Below are positions 33,471-46,800 of a DNA stretch of 64,000 nt, piece by piece (the first letter of the stretch is position 1; each line of letters starts with the position of its first letter). A program made the position numbers and the translations under genes. This stretch comes from Raphanus sativus (lineage: Eukaryota; Streptophyta; Magnoliopsida; Brassicales; Brassicaceae), in contig NW_026615421.1 in NCBI RefSeq assembly GCF_000801105.2, positions 1-64,000 of the forward strand, in the 5' to 3' direction. The notes beneath the pieces are model-generated. The model was not told where the DNA came from, searched no databases, and was given only the letters and a program-made list of their open reading frames with translations.

Positions 33471-33599
33471 GTTGTTGCAGTCCTACATTGATAGGTTTCT
33501 GAATGCTGGAAGCTGCTGGGTAGAAGGTGAAAAGTTTTGAATTTTCGTGGCTTGAGTTGTCGACCTTTTATACCCATGTGTTGCCCTAATCGATGAAAT

Positions 33600-35515
33600 T
33601 CCGATTTTGTCCTTTAAGTCGTCCGGGTTAATATCGATCGATGTGATACTGGCGATGTCGATCGATGGACGATGTCGTTTTCCTGGATGAAGTAGATAAT
33701 CGATCGATGGTGGGTGTTTGATGTCGATCGATTGTGGGAATCAATTTGCAAATCTGTCATTCTCCAAGTAATTTTCCCAAGCTCTCTCATCCCAATAGTC
33801 TGCATCGTGTTCTTCACTGTGGTCTCCACTGTGGGAAGAGGTGGCTATGTCTACTGCAGAACTCTGATGAAATCCGCTATCTGCCAAACTCCTTAGTGAG
33901 TAATCATCTTCCTTTCGGCTGGGTGGGATGGCGAAATTTGGATAGCAATGATCTGGTAGATCGAGTTCATCATTTGGTGGGTCTCTGTCGATCGATGATC
34001 TATATTTGTTGTCGATCTCCTCTGACTTGCGAGTGTCGATCGATGATGTTAAAGTGCTGTCGATCGATCCCGAGTACTCTGTCTCGTACTCGACTTCACA
34101 ATGACAAACTGCTATGATACCAGTATCATCTTCCTTTACCACTGATTTGGCTGGTGGTTTGCCACCTTGACAGGGTCGTAGTGGATCTTTGGATTTATCA
34201 TAGTCAAGCACATCCTGTTGGTGTTCATGTCACATATGGCTCCTACTGTAGCCATAAATGCTCTTCCAAGTAAGAGGGAAGAGTTCCAATTAGCTTGATG
34301 TCTAGGACATGAAAATCCACAGGGACGATAGCATTACCAATATGTACTTCCAGGTCTCTGATGAAGCCTCCAGAGTTTTTCTGAGAGTAATCCACGAAGG
34401 TAAAGATCTCTGGTGAAGGCTCTACTTGCAGGCCCAGATGGTCTGCCATGACCTTTGGTAAGATGCTGACTGATGAACCAATGTCACATAGTGCATGAGG
34501 AAATTCAATCCCTTGTACCACACAGGGTATTGCAAACTTCCCAGGATCACTCTTCTTCTGCAAAGTAATCATTTTCCTCATATCTTCTCTGACATTGTCA
34601 AACCTTCTCCTAATGTCAGTTTCAGTCTCCCTTGTTTCTCTGAAGAACATCCACAATCTGCTTGTGAAGTAAACCTCCTCAAAAGGTTTCTCTGGTGGGA
34701 TTCTGATAACTCTCTTAGTGAAACCATCAATCTCCTTTTCATTAGCTTCACCCTCTTAAGGTTCTTAGGATTATTCTCCTTCCTACTCTTTAACCTTCTT
34801 CCTTCAGTTCCTCTGATGTAGGTGTAGTGTCTTAAGGGTTACCAGTGATCTCTGTAGGGTTAGCTTGTGGTTTCGGTGTGGGTCTGAGTGCATTGATTCG
34901 GTTGATGTCTATCGATGGTAGTTGCACTCGGTATGTGAGAGGTGCGTGTCCTTCTCCTGTTTCACCACTTCAAAGTCTCCTTCTTGTAGCTTCTCCTGTT
35001 TCACCACTTGCCAGAAATCATCATCTATGATAGCATTCACTTGGTGTTTCCTATTTCCTTCCCCTACTTCCTTAGAAGTTCCAATCCTCCTGATAGAGTC
35101 TTCAGTCTGGACAATCTGTGTCTCAAGTTTCTTAACTTGAGTGCAAATGGTGTCTATCCTTGTGGTCAGATTGTTGAAGACAGAATCAATCTTCCCATTG
35201 AAGTCTACTGTAAGCTTATGTTGACCTTCCAGAACTCTATCAATCATGGCATCAAACTTACTCTCCTGGGTGGGTGGCGGTGGGTTTTGGTAAGCTGAGT
35301 TGCCATAATTCCTTGTGTTGGTGAAGGGTTTCTGATACTGTGAACTCTGGTTGTAGTTACTCTTCTGACCACTGCCAAAAAAGTTTATGTTTCCACTATG
35401 GTTTCCATATCTCTGAAATCCAGTACCTCCAATGTAGTTCACATCTTCCTCTGTATCATCTTCTTTAGCCTCTAAATCTTCAGCTGAGTAGACTGGCTGC
35501 CCCAGAAATGCAAGT
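33600..35515 (-). pseudogene. Protease and linker relic, unit C
   Basis: The linker frame 35442-34909 is open and shows NYIGGTGFQRYGNHSGN and VKKLETQIVQTEDSIRR. Near 34950 several hundred bases present in unit B are missing, and a short repeat of tctcctgtttcaccact marks the join. The protease has D-I-G-S-S and the 1-bp deletion near 34288 that B also has. A further small deletion is at 34163 (gccaccttgac for gccaagcttgac). ORF2 follows. Confidence 0.75.
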
Positions 35516-35600
35516 AATGTAGTTCACATCTTCCTCTGTATCATCTTCTCTAGCCTCTCAATCTTCAGCTAAGTAGACTGGCTGCCCCAGAAATGCATGT
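35431..35600. repeat. 85-bp tandem duplication at gag-linker boundary, unit C
   Basis: Two copies beginning aatgtagttcacatcttcct at 35431 and 35516. The copy at 35431-35515 encodes AEDLEAKEDD and so has no stop. The other has the TGA shared with A and B. Confidence 0.85.
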
Positions 35601-36460
35601 AAAGCATCTATCTTGGCTCTGACTTCATTCATCTGGTCTTCTCCTATGGCTGCAACCGATTTCTTCTTGTCAGAGTCAGTGTTCTTGGTGCTACAGTTGT
35701 TGGCTAGGTTCTCAATAAGTCTCACAGCCTCTATTGGATTCCTAGTGTTGAAGTTCCCCTCACTAGCAGTATCAAGAGCCATCTGATACCTCAAGGCGAT
35801 ATCTCTGTAGAAAGTGCTTAGCAGCTGCACTTCATTGAATCCATGGTGTGGACAGTCTCGCTGGAAGAATTTAAATCTGATCCACGCGTCTTTAAAAGTC
35901 TCACTAGGCTTTTGCGCAAAAGTGGCGATTTTGCTCCTTAAGTCTTCAGCGCGTGCCTCATCAAAAAAATTACGCAGGAAGGCGTTTTTGATGTCGGCCC
36001 AGGATGTCAGTGATCCTGTAGGTAGCTGCTTAAGTCAGTGCGAAACTTCTCCAATCAGTGAGTATTTGAAGAGCTTGCAGAGTAGGTAGTCCTCAGGGAC
36101 TCCATTCATACGAATAGCAGCGATAAGATCCTCGAACCTCTCCAGATGGTCCATAGGATGCTCGTGTGATATCCCAGAATAAGGTATCTGAGACACGAGA
36201 GAGTAGTACTGAGGCTTGAGCTCGAAGTTCGACTTCAGAATCTCTGGAAGTCGAATAGCTGATCTGTTGGTGTAGTACTCATCTGGACGGTTATAGTCTA
36301 CCAACGATCGTGTTTGAGCTTCTCCTGTAGCCTCAGCTTCAGGCTTAGGGATTATGTTTCCCTGTGCATCTAGCTTCTGACCTGTTGCATTACGCAGATG
36401 ACCATCTTGGTCATACAGGTTTCCATTCTCGCCCTGCGTGAGAATGACAATCGCGACCAT
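35558..36460 (-). pseudogene. Athila-type gag, unit C, one nonsense codon
   Basis: 301 codons including the stop, collinear with unit B gag. One nonsense codon at 36035-36037 (TGG of SHWLKQ changed to TGA) interrupts the gag domain. The frame is otherwise continuous. An upstream extension to 36565 exists only through a TTG codon and is not a likely start. Confidence 0.85.
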
Positions 36461-36569
36461 GCTTCGCGGAGTAGTGTCGATCGATATACGGTTAGAAGTA
36501 TCGAACGATGTGGATCGGCGAAAGGTATCGGTCGACGGTATAAGATTAAATCTAATGGCGATCAAAGCT

Positions 36570-36586
36570 CCCCGGCAACGGCGCCA
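36570..36586 (-). other. Primer binding site (tRNA-Asp), unit C
   Basis: ccccggcaacggcgcca on the plus strand, 4 bases from the left edge of LTR4. Confidence 0.93.
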
Positions 36587-36590
36587 AATT

Positions 36591-37851
36591 TGATAGTGCT
36601 CAAATTACCCAGTAGAGCTTACTCTCTCAAATAAGAGGTACAGCTGTAGTACTTAGGGATCGAATTACGAGGAGCTAAGGAACCAATTAAATAAAATCTA
36701 CTAATCAATCCTAGGCAAGGTTGGTTTATATGATGGAAATAAAAGTAACAATTCCTAAAATGAGCAAGGTAGTTGCTCTAACTAACAATATGATAGGTTG
36801 TTTAAATGTGATAAAGAGTGCTAGCCATAGGGATTCTATTCAAGAATGAAGATTATAATCTCTATAAATGCTTTAACAAGTTGCTTGCATGATACTATAG
36901 ATCTCAGCCGCTTAACTCAAGTGAAGTATCACTGGTTAAATAATCTAGATCTCTGGAGGGATATCGATCGACGGCTTCTAGATCTGCCTAGGCGCAAGCC
37001 GAATATGAACACAAGGTCTCAAGGAGGAGTTGTCGCTCTTCTCAACGGGAGACAAGCAAGTTCAAATGGATAATTCAAGATTATCAAAGATCATAGTGAT
37101 CTATGTTCTAGTTAGCTAATCTAAAACAAGCATAGGGTGCAATCCATCTGATGAGTACCACAACTTAGCAATTATAGTTTGGGGCTAATCTCACAAACCT
37201 ATTTGAACCCTAGATCTAACAAGTAGACTACTCAGACATAGCTAAGCAATTCATAACAATAGATAGATGAAAGAATTGCATAGATAGAATAAAGTAGAAA
37301 TACAAAAGGAGATGAGAAATCTCTCCAATCTCTCAAAACAAATAAAACTCTAGTCTCTCACTCACACTCTCTGCTTTTCTCTTGAGGGTTGTCAAAAGCT
37401 TGCTTCTTTCGAAGGTTGCCGTCAAAAAACACTTAGCAGGAATATTTAAGCATTTCCATTAGGTTAAAAACTCGTCAGGGGCAATCTCGTAATTTGGTGA
37501 AGTCTTGGTGAAGTAGTCGGCTAAACCATTTCGTCTTCGATATCGATCGACAACACTGGATGTGTATCGATCGATTATACTCTTTTAGTACGCGGGTCTT
37601 CTCAGCTACATCGATCGACAACTCAGGATGAGTATTGATCGATTATAATCACAATGTTGACTTCCGACTTAGTCTTGAATGGTCAACTCGGGTGTATCAT
37701 CTCTTGCACTCCAAAATGCTCCAAAAACATCACTTTCTCACAAAATGCTCCTGAACCTGAAAACATACCTAACAGGCTAGAAAACAGATTAAATAAATAA
37801 TAAAATACTAGTATACCATGGTTAAAAACGGGTAAAATTCGTGGTATATCA
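36591..37851 (-). repeat. LTR4 (5' LTR of unit C)
   Basis: About 1.26 kb, pure LTR4 type: no gtcgtatgttg segment, catagctaagcaattcataac block, gagggttgtcaaaagcttg. Its right end reads gtggtatatca in place of ccatggtatagca and abuts inverted satellite (tattcggacatatggc) without a target duplication. The terminal bases may be slightly altered or lost. Confidence 0.82.
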
Positions 37852-40800
37852 CATATTCGGACATATGGCAATATCTTCGTGATTCATATCAAACCAGGAT
37901 GAATCAAGATGTAAGAAGCTTGATTTGAAACCATTAATCAGTGTAGAATGACCAAGAAGTTGAATAGATCTCATAGGAGTTATGAGGAAGAAGCTATCCC
38001 ACTTTCCATTCAGATGTTTCCAGATTAGCTTGTTCGGACATATGGTAATATCTTCATGATTCTTATCAAACCAGGAGGAACCAAGATGTAAGAAGCTTGA
38101 TTTGAAACAATTAATCAGTATATAATGACCAGAAAGTTGAATAAATCTCATAGGAGTTATGAGGAAGAAGCTATCCCACATTCTATTCAGATAATTCCAG
38201 ATTAGCCTGTTCGGACATGTGGCAATATCTTCATGTTTCTTATCAAACCAGGAGGAACCAAGATGTAAGAAGCTTGATTTGAAACAATTAATCAGTATAT
38301 AATGACCATGAAGTTGAATAAATCTCATAAGAGTTATGAGGAAGAAGCTATCCCACTTTCTATTCAGATGTTTCCAGATTACCCTATTCAGACATATGGC
38401 AATATCTTCATGTTTCTTATCAAACGAGGAGGAACCAAGATGTAAGAAGCTTGATTTGAAACCATTAATCAGTATAGAATGACCAGGAAGTTGAATAAAT
38501 CTCATAGGAGTTATGAGGAAGAAGCTATCCCACTTTCTATTCAGATATTTCCAGATTAGCCTGTTTGGATATATGGCAATATCTTCATGATTCTTATCAA
38601 ACCAGGAGGAACCAAGATGTAAGAAGCTTGATTTGAAACAATTAATCAGTATATAATGACCAGGAAGTTGAATAAATCTCATAGGAGTTATGAAGAACCA
38701 CTTTCTATTCAGATGATTCCAGATTAGCCTGTTCGGACATATGGTAATATCTTCATGATTCATATCAAACCAGGATGAACCAAGATGTAAGAAGCTTGAT
38801 TTGAAACCATTAATCAGTGTAGAAAGACCAGAAAGTTGAATAAATCTCATATGAGGTATGAGGAAGAAGCTATCCCGCTTTCTATTAAGATAATTCCAGA
38901 TTAGCATGTTCGGACATATGGTAATATCTTCATGATTCTTATCAAACCAGGAGAAACCGAGATGTAAGAAGCTTGATTTGAAACCATTAATCAGTATAGA
39001 ATGAACAAGAAGTTGAATAAATCACATAGGAGTTATGAGGAAGAAGCTATCCCACTTTCTATTCAGATAATTTCAGATTAGCATGTTCGGACATATGGCA
39101 ATATCTTCATGATTCAAATCAAACTAGAATGAACCAAGATGTAAGCAGCTTGATTTGAAACCATTAATCAGGGTAGAATGAACAGGAAGTTGAATAAATG
39201 TCATAGGAGTTATGAGGAAGAAGCTATCTCACTTTCTATTCAGATGATTCCAGATTAGCATGTTCGGACATATGGCAATATCTTCATGATTCTCATCAAA
39301 CCAGGTGGAACCAAGATGTAAGAAGCTTGATTTGAAACCATTAGTAAGTATAGAATGACCAGGAAGTTGAATAAATCTCACAGGAGTTATGAGGAAGAAG
39401 CTATCCTACTTTCTATTCAGGTGATTCCAGATTAGCCTATTCGGATATATAGCAATATCTTCATGATTCATATCAAACAAGGATGAATCAAGATGTAAGA
39501 AACTTGAATTGAAACCATTAATCAATGTAGAATGACCAGGAAGCTGAATAAATCTCATAGGAGTTATGAGGAAGAAGAAATCCCACTTTCTATTCAGATG
39601 TTTCCAGATTAGCCAGTTCGGACATATGGCAATATCTTCATGATTCTTATCAAACCAGGAGGGGCCAAGATGTAAGAAGCTTGATTTGAAACAAATAATC
39701 AGTATATAATGACCAGGAAGTTGAATAAATCTCATAGGAGTTATGAGTATGAGGAAGAAGCTATCCCACTTTCTATTCAGATAATTCCAGATTAGCTTGT
39801 TCGGACATATGGCAATATCTTCATGTTTCTTATCAAACCAGGATGAACCAAGATGTAAGAAGCTAGATTTGAAACAATTAATCAGTATATAATGACCAGG
39901 AAGTTGAATAAATCTCATAGGAGTAATGAGGAAGAAGCTATCCCACTTTCTATTCAGATGTTTCCAAATTACCCTATTCGGACATATGGCAATATCTTCA
40001 TGTTTCTTATCAAACGAGGAAGAACCAAGATGTAAGAAGTTTGATTAGAAACCATTAATCAGTATAGAATTACCAGGAAGTTGAATAAATCTAATAGGAG
40101 TTATGATTAAGAAGCTATCCCACTTTCTATTCTGATGTTTCCAGATTAGCCTGTTTAGATATATGGCAATATCTTCATGATTCTTATCAAACCAGGAGGA
40201 ACCAAGATGTAAGAAGCTTGATTTGAAACAATTAATCAGTATATAGTGACCAGGAAGTTGAATAAATCTCATAGGAGTTATGAAGAAGAAGCTATCCCAC
40301 TTTCTATTCAGATGATTCCAGATTAGCCTGTTCGGACATATGGAAATATCTTCATGATTCATATCAAACCAGGATGAACCAAGATGTAAGAAGCTTGATT
40401 TGAAACCATTAATCAGTGTAGAAAGACCAGGAAGTTGAATAAATCTCATATGAGTTATGAGGAAGAAGCTATCCCGCTTTCTATTCAGATAATTCCAGAT
40501 TAGCATGTTCGGACATATGGTAATATCTTCATGATTCTTATCAAACCAGGAGAAACCGAGATGTAAGAAGCTTGATTTGAAACCATTAATCAGTATAGAA
40601 TGAACCAGGAAGTTGAATAAATCACATAGGAGTTATGAGGAAGAAGCTATCCCACTTTCTATTCAGATAATTTCAGATTAGCCTGTTCGGACATATGGCA
40701 ATATCTTCATGATTCATATCAAACTAGAATGAACCAAGATGTAAGCAGCTTGATTTGAAACCATTAATCAGGGTAGAATGAACAGGAAGTTGAATAAATG

Positions 40801-43800
40801 TCATAGGAGTTATGAGGAAGAAGCTATCTCACTTGCTATTCAGATGATTTCAGATTAGCATGTTCGGACATATGGCAATATCTTTATGATTCTCATCAAA
40901 CCAGGTGGAACCAAGATGTAAGAAGCTTGATTTGAAACATTAGTAAGTATAGAATGACCAGGAAGTTGAATAAATCTCACAGGAGTTATGAGGAAGAAGC
41001 TATCCTACTTTCTATTCAGGTGATTCCAGATTAGCCTTCGGACATATAGCAATATCTTCATGATTCATATCAAACAAGGATGAATCAAGATGTAAGAACT
41101 TGATTTGAAACCATTAATCAGTGTAGAATGATCAGGAAGTTGAATAAATCTCATAGGAGTTATGAGGAAGAAGCAATCCCACTTTCTATTCAAGTTTCCA
41201 GATTAGCCAGTTCGGACATATGGCAATATCTTCATGATTCTTATCAAACCAGGAGGAGCCAAGATGTAAGAAGCTTGATTTGAAACAATTAATCACTATA
41301 TAATGACCAGAAGTTAAATAAATCTCATAGGAGTTATGAGATGAGGAAGAAGCTATCCCACATTCTATTCAGATAATTCCAGATTAGCTTGTTCGAACAT
41401 ATGGCAATATCTTCATGTTTCTTATTAAACCAGGATGAACCAAGATGTAAGAAGCTTGATTTGAAACAATTAATTAGTATATAATGACCAGGAAGTTGAA
41501 TAAATCTCATAGGAGTAATGAGGAAGAAGCTATCCCACTTTCTATTCAGATGTTTCCAACTTACCCTATTCGGACATATGGCAATATCTTCATGTTTCTT
41601 ATCAAACGAGGAAGAACCAAGATGTAAGAAGTTGATTAGAAACCATTAATCAGTATAGAATTACCAGGAAGTTGAATAAATCTAATAGGAGTTATGAGGA
41701 AGAAGCTATCCCACTTTCTATTAAGATGTTTTCAGATTAGCCTGTTCGGACATATGTCAATATCTTCATGATTCATATCAAACGAGGATGAACCAAGATG
41801 TAAGAAGCGTGATTTGAAATGATTAATCAATGTAGAATTAACAGGAAGTTGAATAAATCTCATAGGAGTTATGAGGAAGAAGCTATCCCACTTTCTATTC
41901 AGATGTTTCCAGATTAGCCTGTTCGGACATATGACAATATCTTCATGATTCTTATCAAACCAGGAGGAACCAAAATGTAAGAAGCTTGATTTGGAACAAT
42001 TAATCAGTATATAATGACCAGGAAGTTGAATAAATCTCATAGGAGTTATGAAGAAGAAGCTATCCCACTTTCTATTCATATGATTCCAGATTAGCCTGTT
42101 CGGACATATGTAATATCTTCATGATTCATATCAAACCAGGATGAACCAAGATGTAAGAAGCTTGATTTGAAACCATTAATCAGTGTATAATGACCAGGAA
42201 GTTGAATAAATCTCATATGAGTTATGAGGAAGAAGCTATCCCGCTTTCTATTCAGATAATTCCAGATTAGCATGTTCGGACATATGGTAATATCTTCATG
42301 ATTCTTATCAAACTAGGAGAAACCGAGATGTAAGAAGCTTGATTTGAAACCATTAATCAGTATAGAATGAACAGGAAGTTGAATAAATCACATAGGAGTT
42401 ATGAGGAAGAAGCTATCCCACTTTCTATTCAGATAATTTCAGATTAGCCTGTTCGGACATATGGCAATATCTTCATGATTCATATCAAACTAGAATGAAC
42501 CAAGATGTAAGCAGCTTGATTTGAAACCATTAATAAGGGTAGAATGAACAGGAAGTTGAATAAATGTCATAGGAGTTATGAGGAAGAAGCTATCTCACTT
42601 TCTATTCAGATGATTCCAGATTAGCATGTTCGGACATATGGCAATATCTTTATGATTCTCATCAAACCAGGTGGAACCAAGATGTAAGAAGCTTGATTTG
42701 AAACCATTAGTAAGTATAGAATGACCAGGAAGTTGAATAAATCTCACAGGAGTTATGAGGAAGAAGCTATCGTACTTTCTATTCAGGTGATTCCAGATTA
42801 GCCTATTCGGACATATAGCAATATCTTCATGATTCATATCAAACAAGGATGAATCAAGATGTAAGAAACTTGATTTGAAACCATTAATCAGTGTAGAATG
42901 ACCAGGAAGTTGAATAAATCTCATAGGAGTTATGAGGAAGAAGCAATCCCACTTTCTATTCAGATGTTTCCAGATTAGCCAGTTCAGACATATGGCAATA
43001 TCTTCATGATTCTTATCAAACCAGGAGGAGCCAAGATGTAAGAAGCTTGATTTGAAACAATTAATCAGTATATAATGACCAGGAAGTTGAATAAATCTCA
43101 TAGGAGTTATGAGTATGAGGAAGAAGCTATCCCACTTTCTATTCAGATAATTCCAGATTAGCTTGTTCGAACATATGGCAATATCTTCATGTTTCTTATC
43201 AAAACAGGATGAACCAAGATGTAAGAAGCTAGATTTGAAACAATTAATCAGTATATAATGACCAGGAAGTTGAATAAATCTCATAGGAGTAATGAGGAAG
43301 AAGCTATCCCACTTTCTATTCAGATGTTTCCAAATTACCCTATTCGGACATATGGCAATATCTTCATGTTTCTTATCAAACGAGGAAGAACCAAGATGTA
43401 AGAAGTTTGATTAGAAACCATTAATCAGTATAGAATTACCAGGAAGTTGAATAAATCTAATAGGAGTTATGATTAAGAAGCTATCCCACTTTCTATTCTG
43501 ATGTTTCCAGATTAGCCTGTTTAGATATATGGCAATATCTTCATGATTCTTATCAAACCAGGAGGAACCAAGATGTAAGAAGCTTGATTTGAAACAATTA
43601 ATCAGTATATAGTGACCAGGAAGTTGAATAAATCTCATAGGAGTTATGAAGAAGAAGCTATCCCACTTTCTATTCAGATGATTCCAGATTAGCCTGTTCG
43701 GACATATGGAAATATCTTCATGATTCATATCAAACCAGGATGAACCAAGATGTAAGAAGCTTGATTTGAAACCATTAATCAGTGTAGAAAGACCAGGAAG

Positions 43801-46800
43801 TTGAATAAATCTCATATGAGTTATGAGGAAGAAGCTATCCCGCTTTCTATTCAGATAATTCCAGATTAGCATGTTCGGACATATGGTAATATCTTCATGA
43901 TTCTTATCAAACCAGGAGAAACCGAGATGTAAGAAGCTTGATTTGAAACCATTAATCAGTATAGAATGAACAGGAAGTTGAATAAATCACATAGGAGTTA
44001 TGAGGAAGAAGCTATCCCACTTTCTATTCAGATAATTTCAGATTAGCCTGTTCGGACATATGGCAATATCTTCATGATTCATATCAAACTAGAATGAACC
44101 AAGATGTAAGCAGCTTGATTTGAAACCATTAATCAGGGTAGAATGAACAGGAAGTTGAATAAATGTCATAGGAGTTATGAGGAAGAAGCTATCTCACTTG
44201 CTATTCAGATGATTTCAGATTAGCATGTTCGGACATATGGCAATATCTTTATGATTCTCATCAAACCAGGTGGAACCAAGATGTAAGAAGCTTGATTTGA
44301 AACCATTAGTAAGTATAGAATGACCAGGAAGTTGAATAAATCTCACAGGAGTTATGAGGAAGAAGCTATCCTACTTTCTATTCAGGTGATTCCAGATTAG
44401 CCTATTCGGACATATAGCAATATCTTCATGATTCATATCAAACAAGGATGAATCAAGATGTAAGAAACTTGATTTGAAACCATTAATCAGTGTAGAATGA
44501 TCAGGAAGTTGAATAAATCTCATAGGAGTTATGAGGAAGAAGCAATCCCACTTTCTATTCAAATGTTTCCAGATTAGCCAGTTCGGACATATGGCAATAT
44601 CTTCATGATTCTTATCAAACCAGGAGGAGCCAAGATGTAAGAAGCTTGATTTGAAACAATTAATCACTATATAATGACCAAGAAGTTAAATAAATCTCAT
44701 AGGAGTTATGAGTATGAGGAAGAAGCTATCCCACATTCTATTCAGATAATTCCAGATTAGCTTGTTCGAACATATGGCAATATCTTCATGTTTCTTATCA
44801 AACCAGGATGAACCAAGATGTAAGAAGCTTGATTTGAAACAATTAATTAGTATATAATGACCAGGAAGTTGAATAAATCTCATAGGAGTAATGAGGAAGA
44901 AGCTATCCCACTTTCTATTCAGATGTTTCCAACTTACCCTATTCGGACATATGGCAATATCTTCATGTTTCTTATCAAACGAGGAAGAACCAAGATGTAA
45001 GAAGTTTGATTAGAAACCATTAATCAGTATAGAATTACCAGGAAGTTGAATAAATCTAATAGGAGTTATGAGGAAGAAGCTATCCCACTTTCTATTAAGA
45101 TGTTTTCAGATTAGCCTGTTCGGACATATGTCAATATCTTCATGATTCATATCAAACGAGGATGAACCAAGATGTAAGAAGCGTGATTTGAAATGATTAA
45201 TCAATGTAGAATTACAGGAAGTTGAATAAATCTCATAGGAGTTATGAGGAAGAAGCTATCCCACTTTCTATTCAGATGTTTCCAGATTAGCCTGTTCGGA
45301 CATATGACAATATCTTCATGATTCTTATCAAACCAGGAGGAACCAAAATGTAAGAAGCTTGATTTGGAACAATTAATCAGTATATAATGACCAGGAAGTT
45401 GAATAAATCTCATAGGAGTTATGAAGAAGAAGCTATCCCACTTTCTATTCATATGATTCCAGATTAGCCTGTTCGGACATATGGTAATATCTTCATGATT
45501 CATATCAAACCAGGATGAACCAAGATGTAAGAAGCTTGATTTGAAACCATTAATCAGTGTATAATGACCAGGAAGTTGAATAAATCTCATATGAGTTATG
45601 AGGAAGAAGCTATCCCGCTTTCTATTCAGATAATTCCAGATTAGCATGTTCGGACATATGGTAATATCTTCATGATTCTTATCAAACTAGGAGAAACCGA
45701 GATGTAAGAAGCTTGATTTGAAACCATTAATCAGTATAGAATGAACAGGAAGTTGAATAAATCACATAGGAGTTATGAGGAAGAAGCTATCCCACTTTCT
45801 ATTCAGATAATTTCAGATTAGCCTGTTCGGACATATGGCAATATCTTCATGATTCATATCAAACTAGAATGAACCAAGATGTAAGCAGCTTGATTTGAAA
45901 CCATTAATAAGGGTAGAATGAACAGGAAGTTGAATAAATGTCATAGGAGTTATGAGGAAGAAGCTATCTCACTTTCTATTCAGATGATTCCAGATTAGCA
46001 TGTTCGGACATATGGCAATATCTTTATGATTCTCATCAAACCAGGTGGAACCAAGATGTAAGAAGCTTGATTTGAAACCATTAGTAAGTATAGAATGACC
46101 AGGAAGTTGAATAAATCTCACAGGAGTTATGAGGAAGAAGCTATCGTACTTTCTATTCAGGTGATTCCAGATTAGCCTATTCGGACATATAGCAATATCT
46201 TCATGATTCATATCAAACAAGGATGAATCAAGATGTAAGAAACTTGATTTGAAACCATTAATCAGTGTAGAATGACCAGGAAGTTGAATAAATCTCATAG
46301 GAGTTATGAGGAAGAAGCAATCCCACTTTCTATTCAGATGTTTCCAGATTAGCCAGTTCAGACATATGGCAATATCTTCATGATTCTTATCAAACCAGGA
46401 GGAGCCAAGATGTAAGAAGCTTGATTTGAAACAATTAATCAGTATATAATGACCAGGAAGTTGAATAAATCTCATAGGAGTTATGAGTATGAGGAAGAAG
46501 CTATCCCACTTTCTATTCAGATAATTCCAGATTAGCTTGTTCGAACATATGGCAATATCTTCATGTTTCTTATCAAACCAGGATGAACCAAGATGTAAGA
46601 AGCTTGATTTGAAACAATTAATCAGTATATAATGACCAGGAAGTTGAATAAATATCATAGGAGTAATGAGGAAGAAGCTATCCCACTTTCTATTCAGATG
46701 TTTCCTAATTACCCTATTCGGACATATGGCAATATCTTTATGTTTCTTATCAAACGAGGAAGAACCAAGATGTAAGAAGTTTGATTAGAAACCATTAATC

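Larger units (their letters stand above)
2011..37851 (-). mobile_element. Head-to-tail Athila-type chain (three units, four LTRs)
   Basis: Order on the plus strand is LTR1, internal A, LTR2, internal B, LTR3, internal C, LTR4. Each inner LTR has a tRNA-Asp primer binding site on its left and a polypurine tract on its right. It therefore acts at once as 5' LTR of the unit to its left and 3' LTR of the unit to its right. All units point to the minus strand. No matching 5-bp target duplication flanks the chain: gatag lies on the left, and the right side continues directly into inverted satellite. A Tat-type element is nested in B and a foldback element in A. Confidence 0.85.
28366..37851 (-). 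mobile_element. Athila-type unit C (non-autonomous)
   Basis: Bounded by LTR3 (3') and LTR4 (5'). Gag has one nonsense codon and ORF2 has one nonsense codon. The protease region has a deletion and frameshifts. An 85-bp tandem duplication lies at the end of gag. No pol. The right end passes directly into inverted satellite. Confidence 0.82.

Noticed and set aside
37849..38907. 352-codon open frame and the many similar frames in the satellite arrays
   Set aside because: They are translations of a tandem satellite with period 177 bp. Frames stop wherever a monomer has an indel, with no start context, domain or conservation as a protein.
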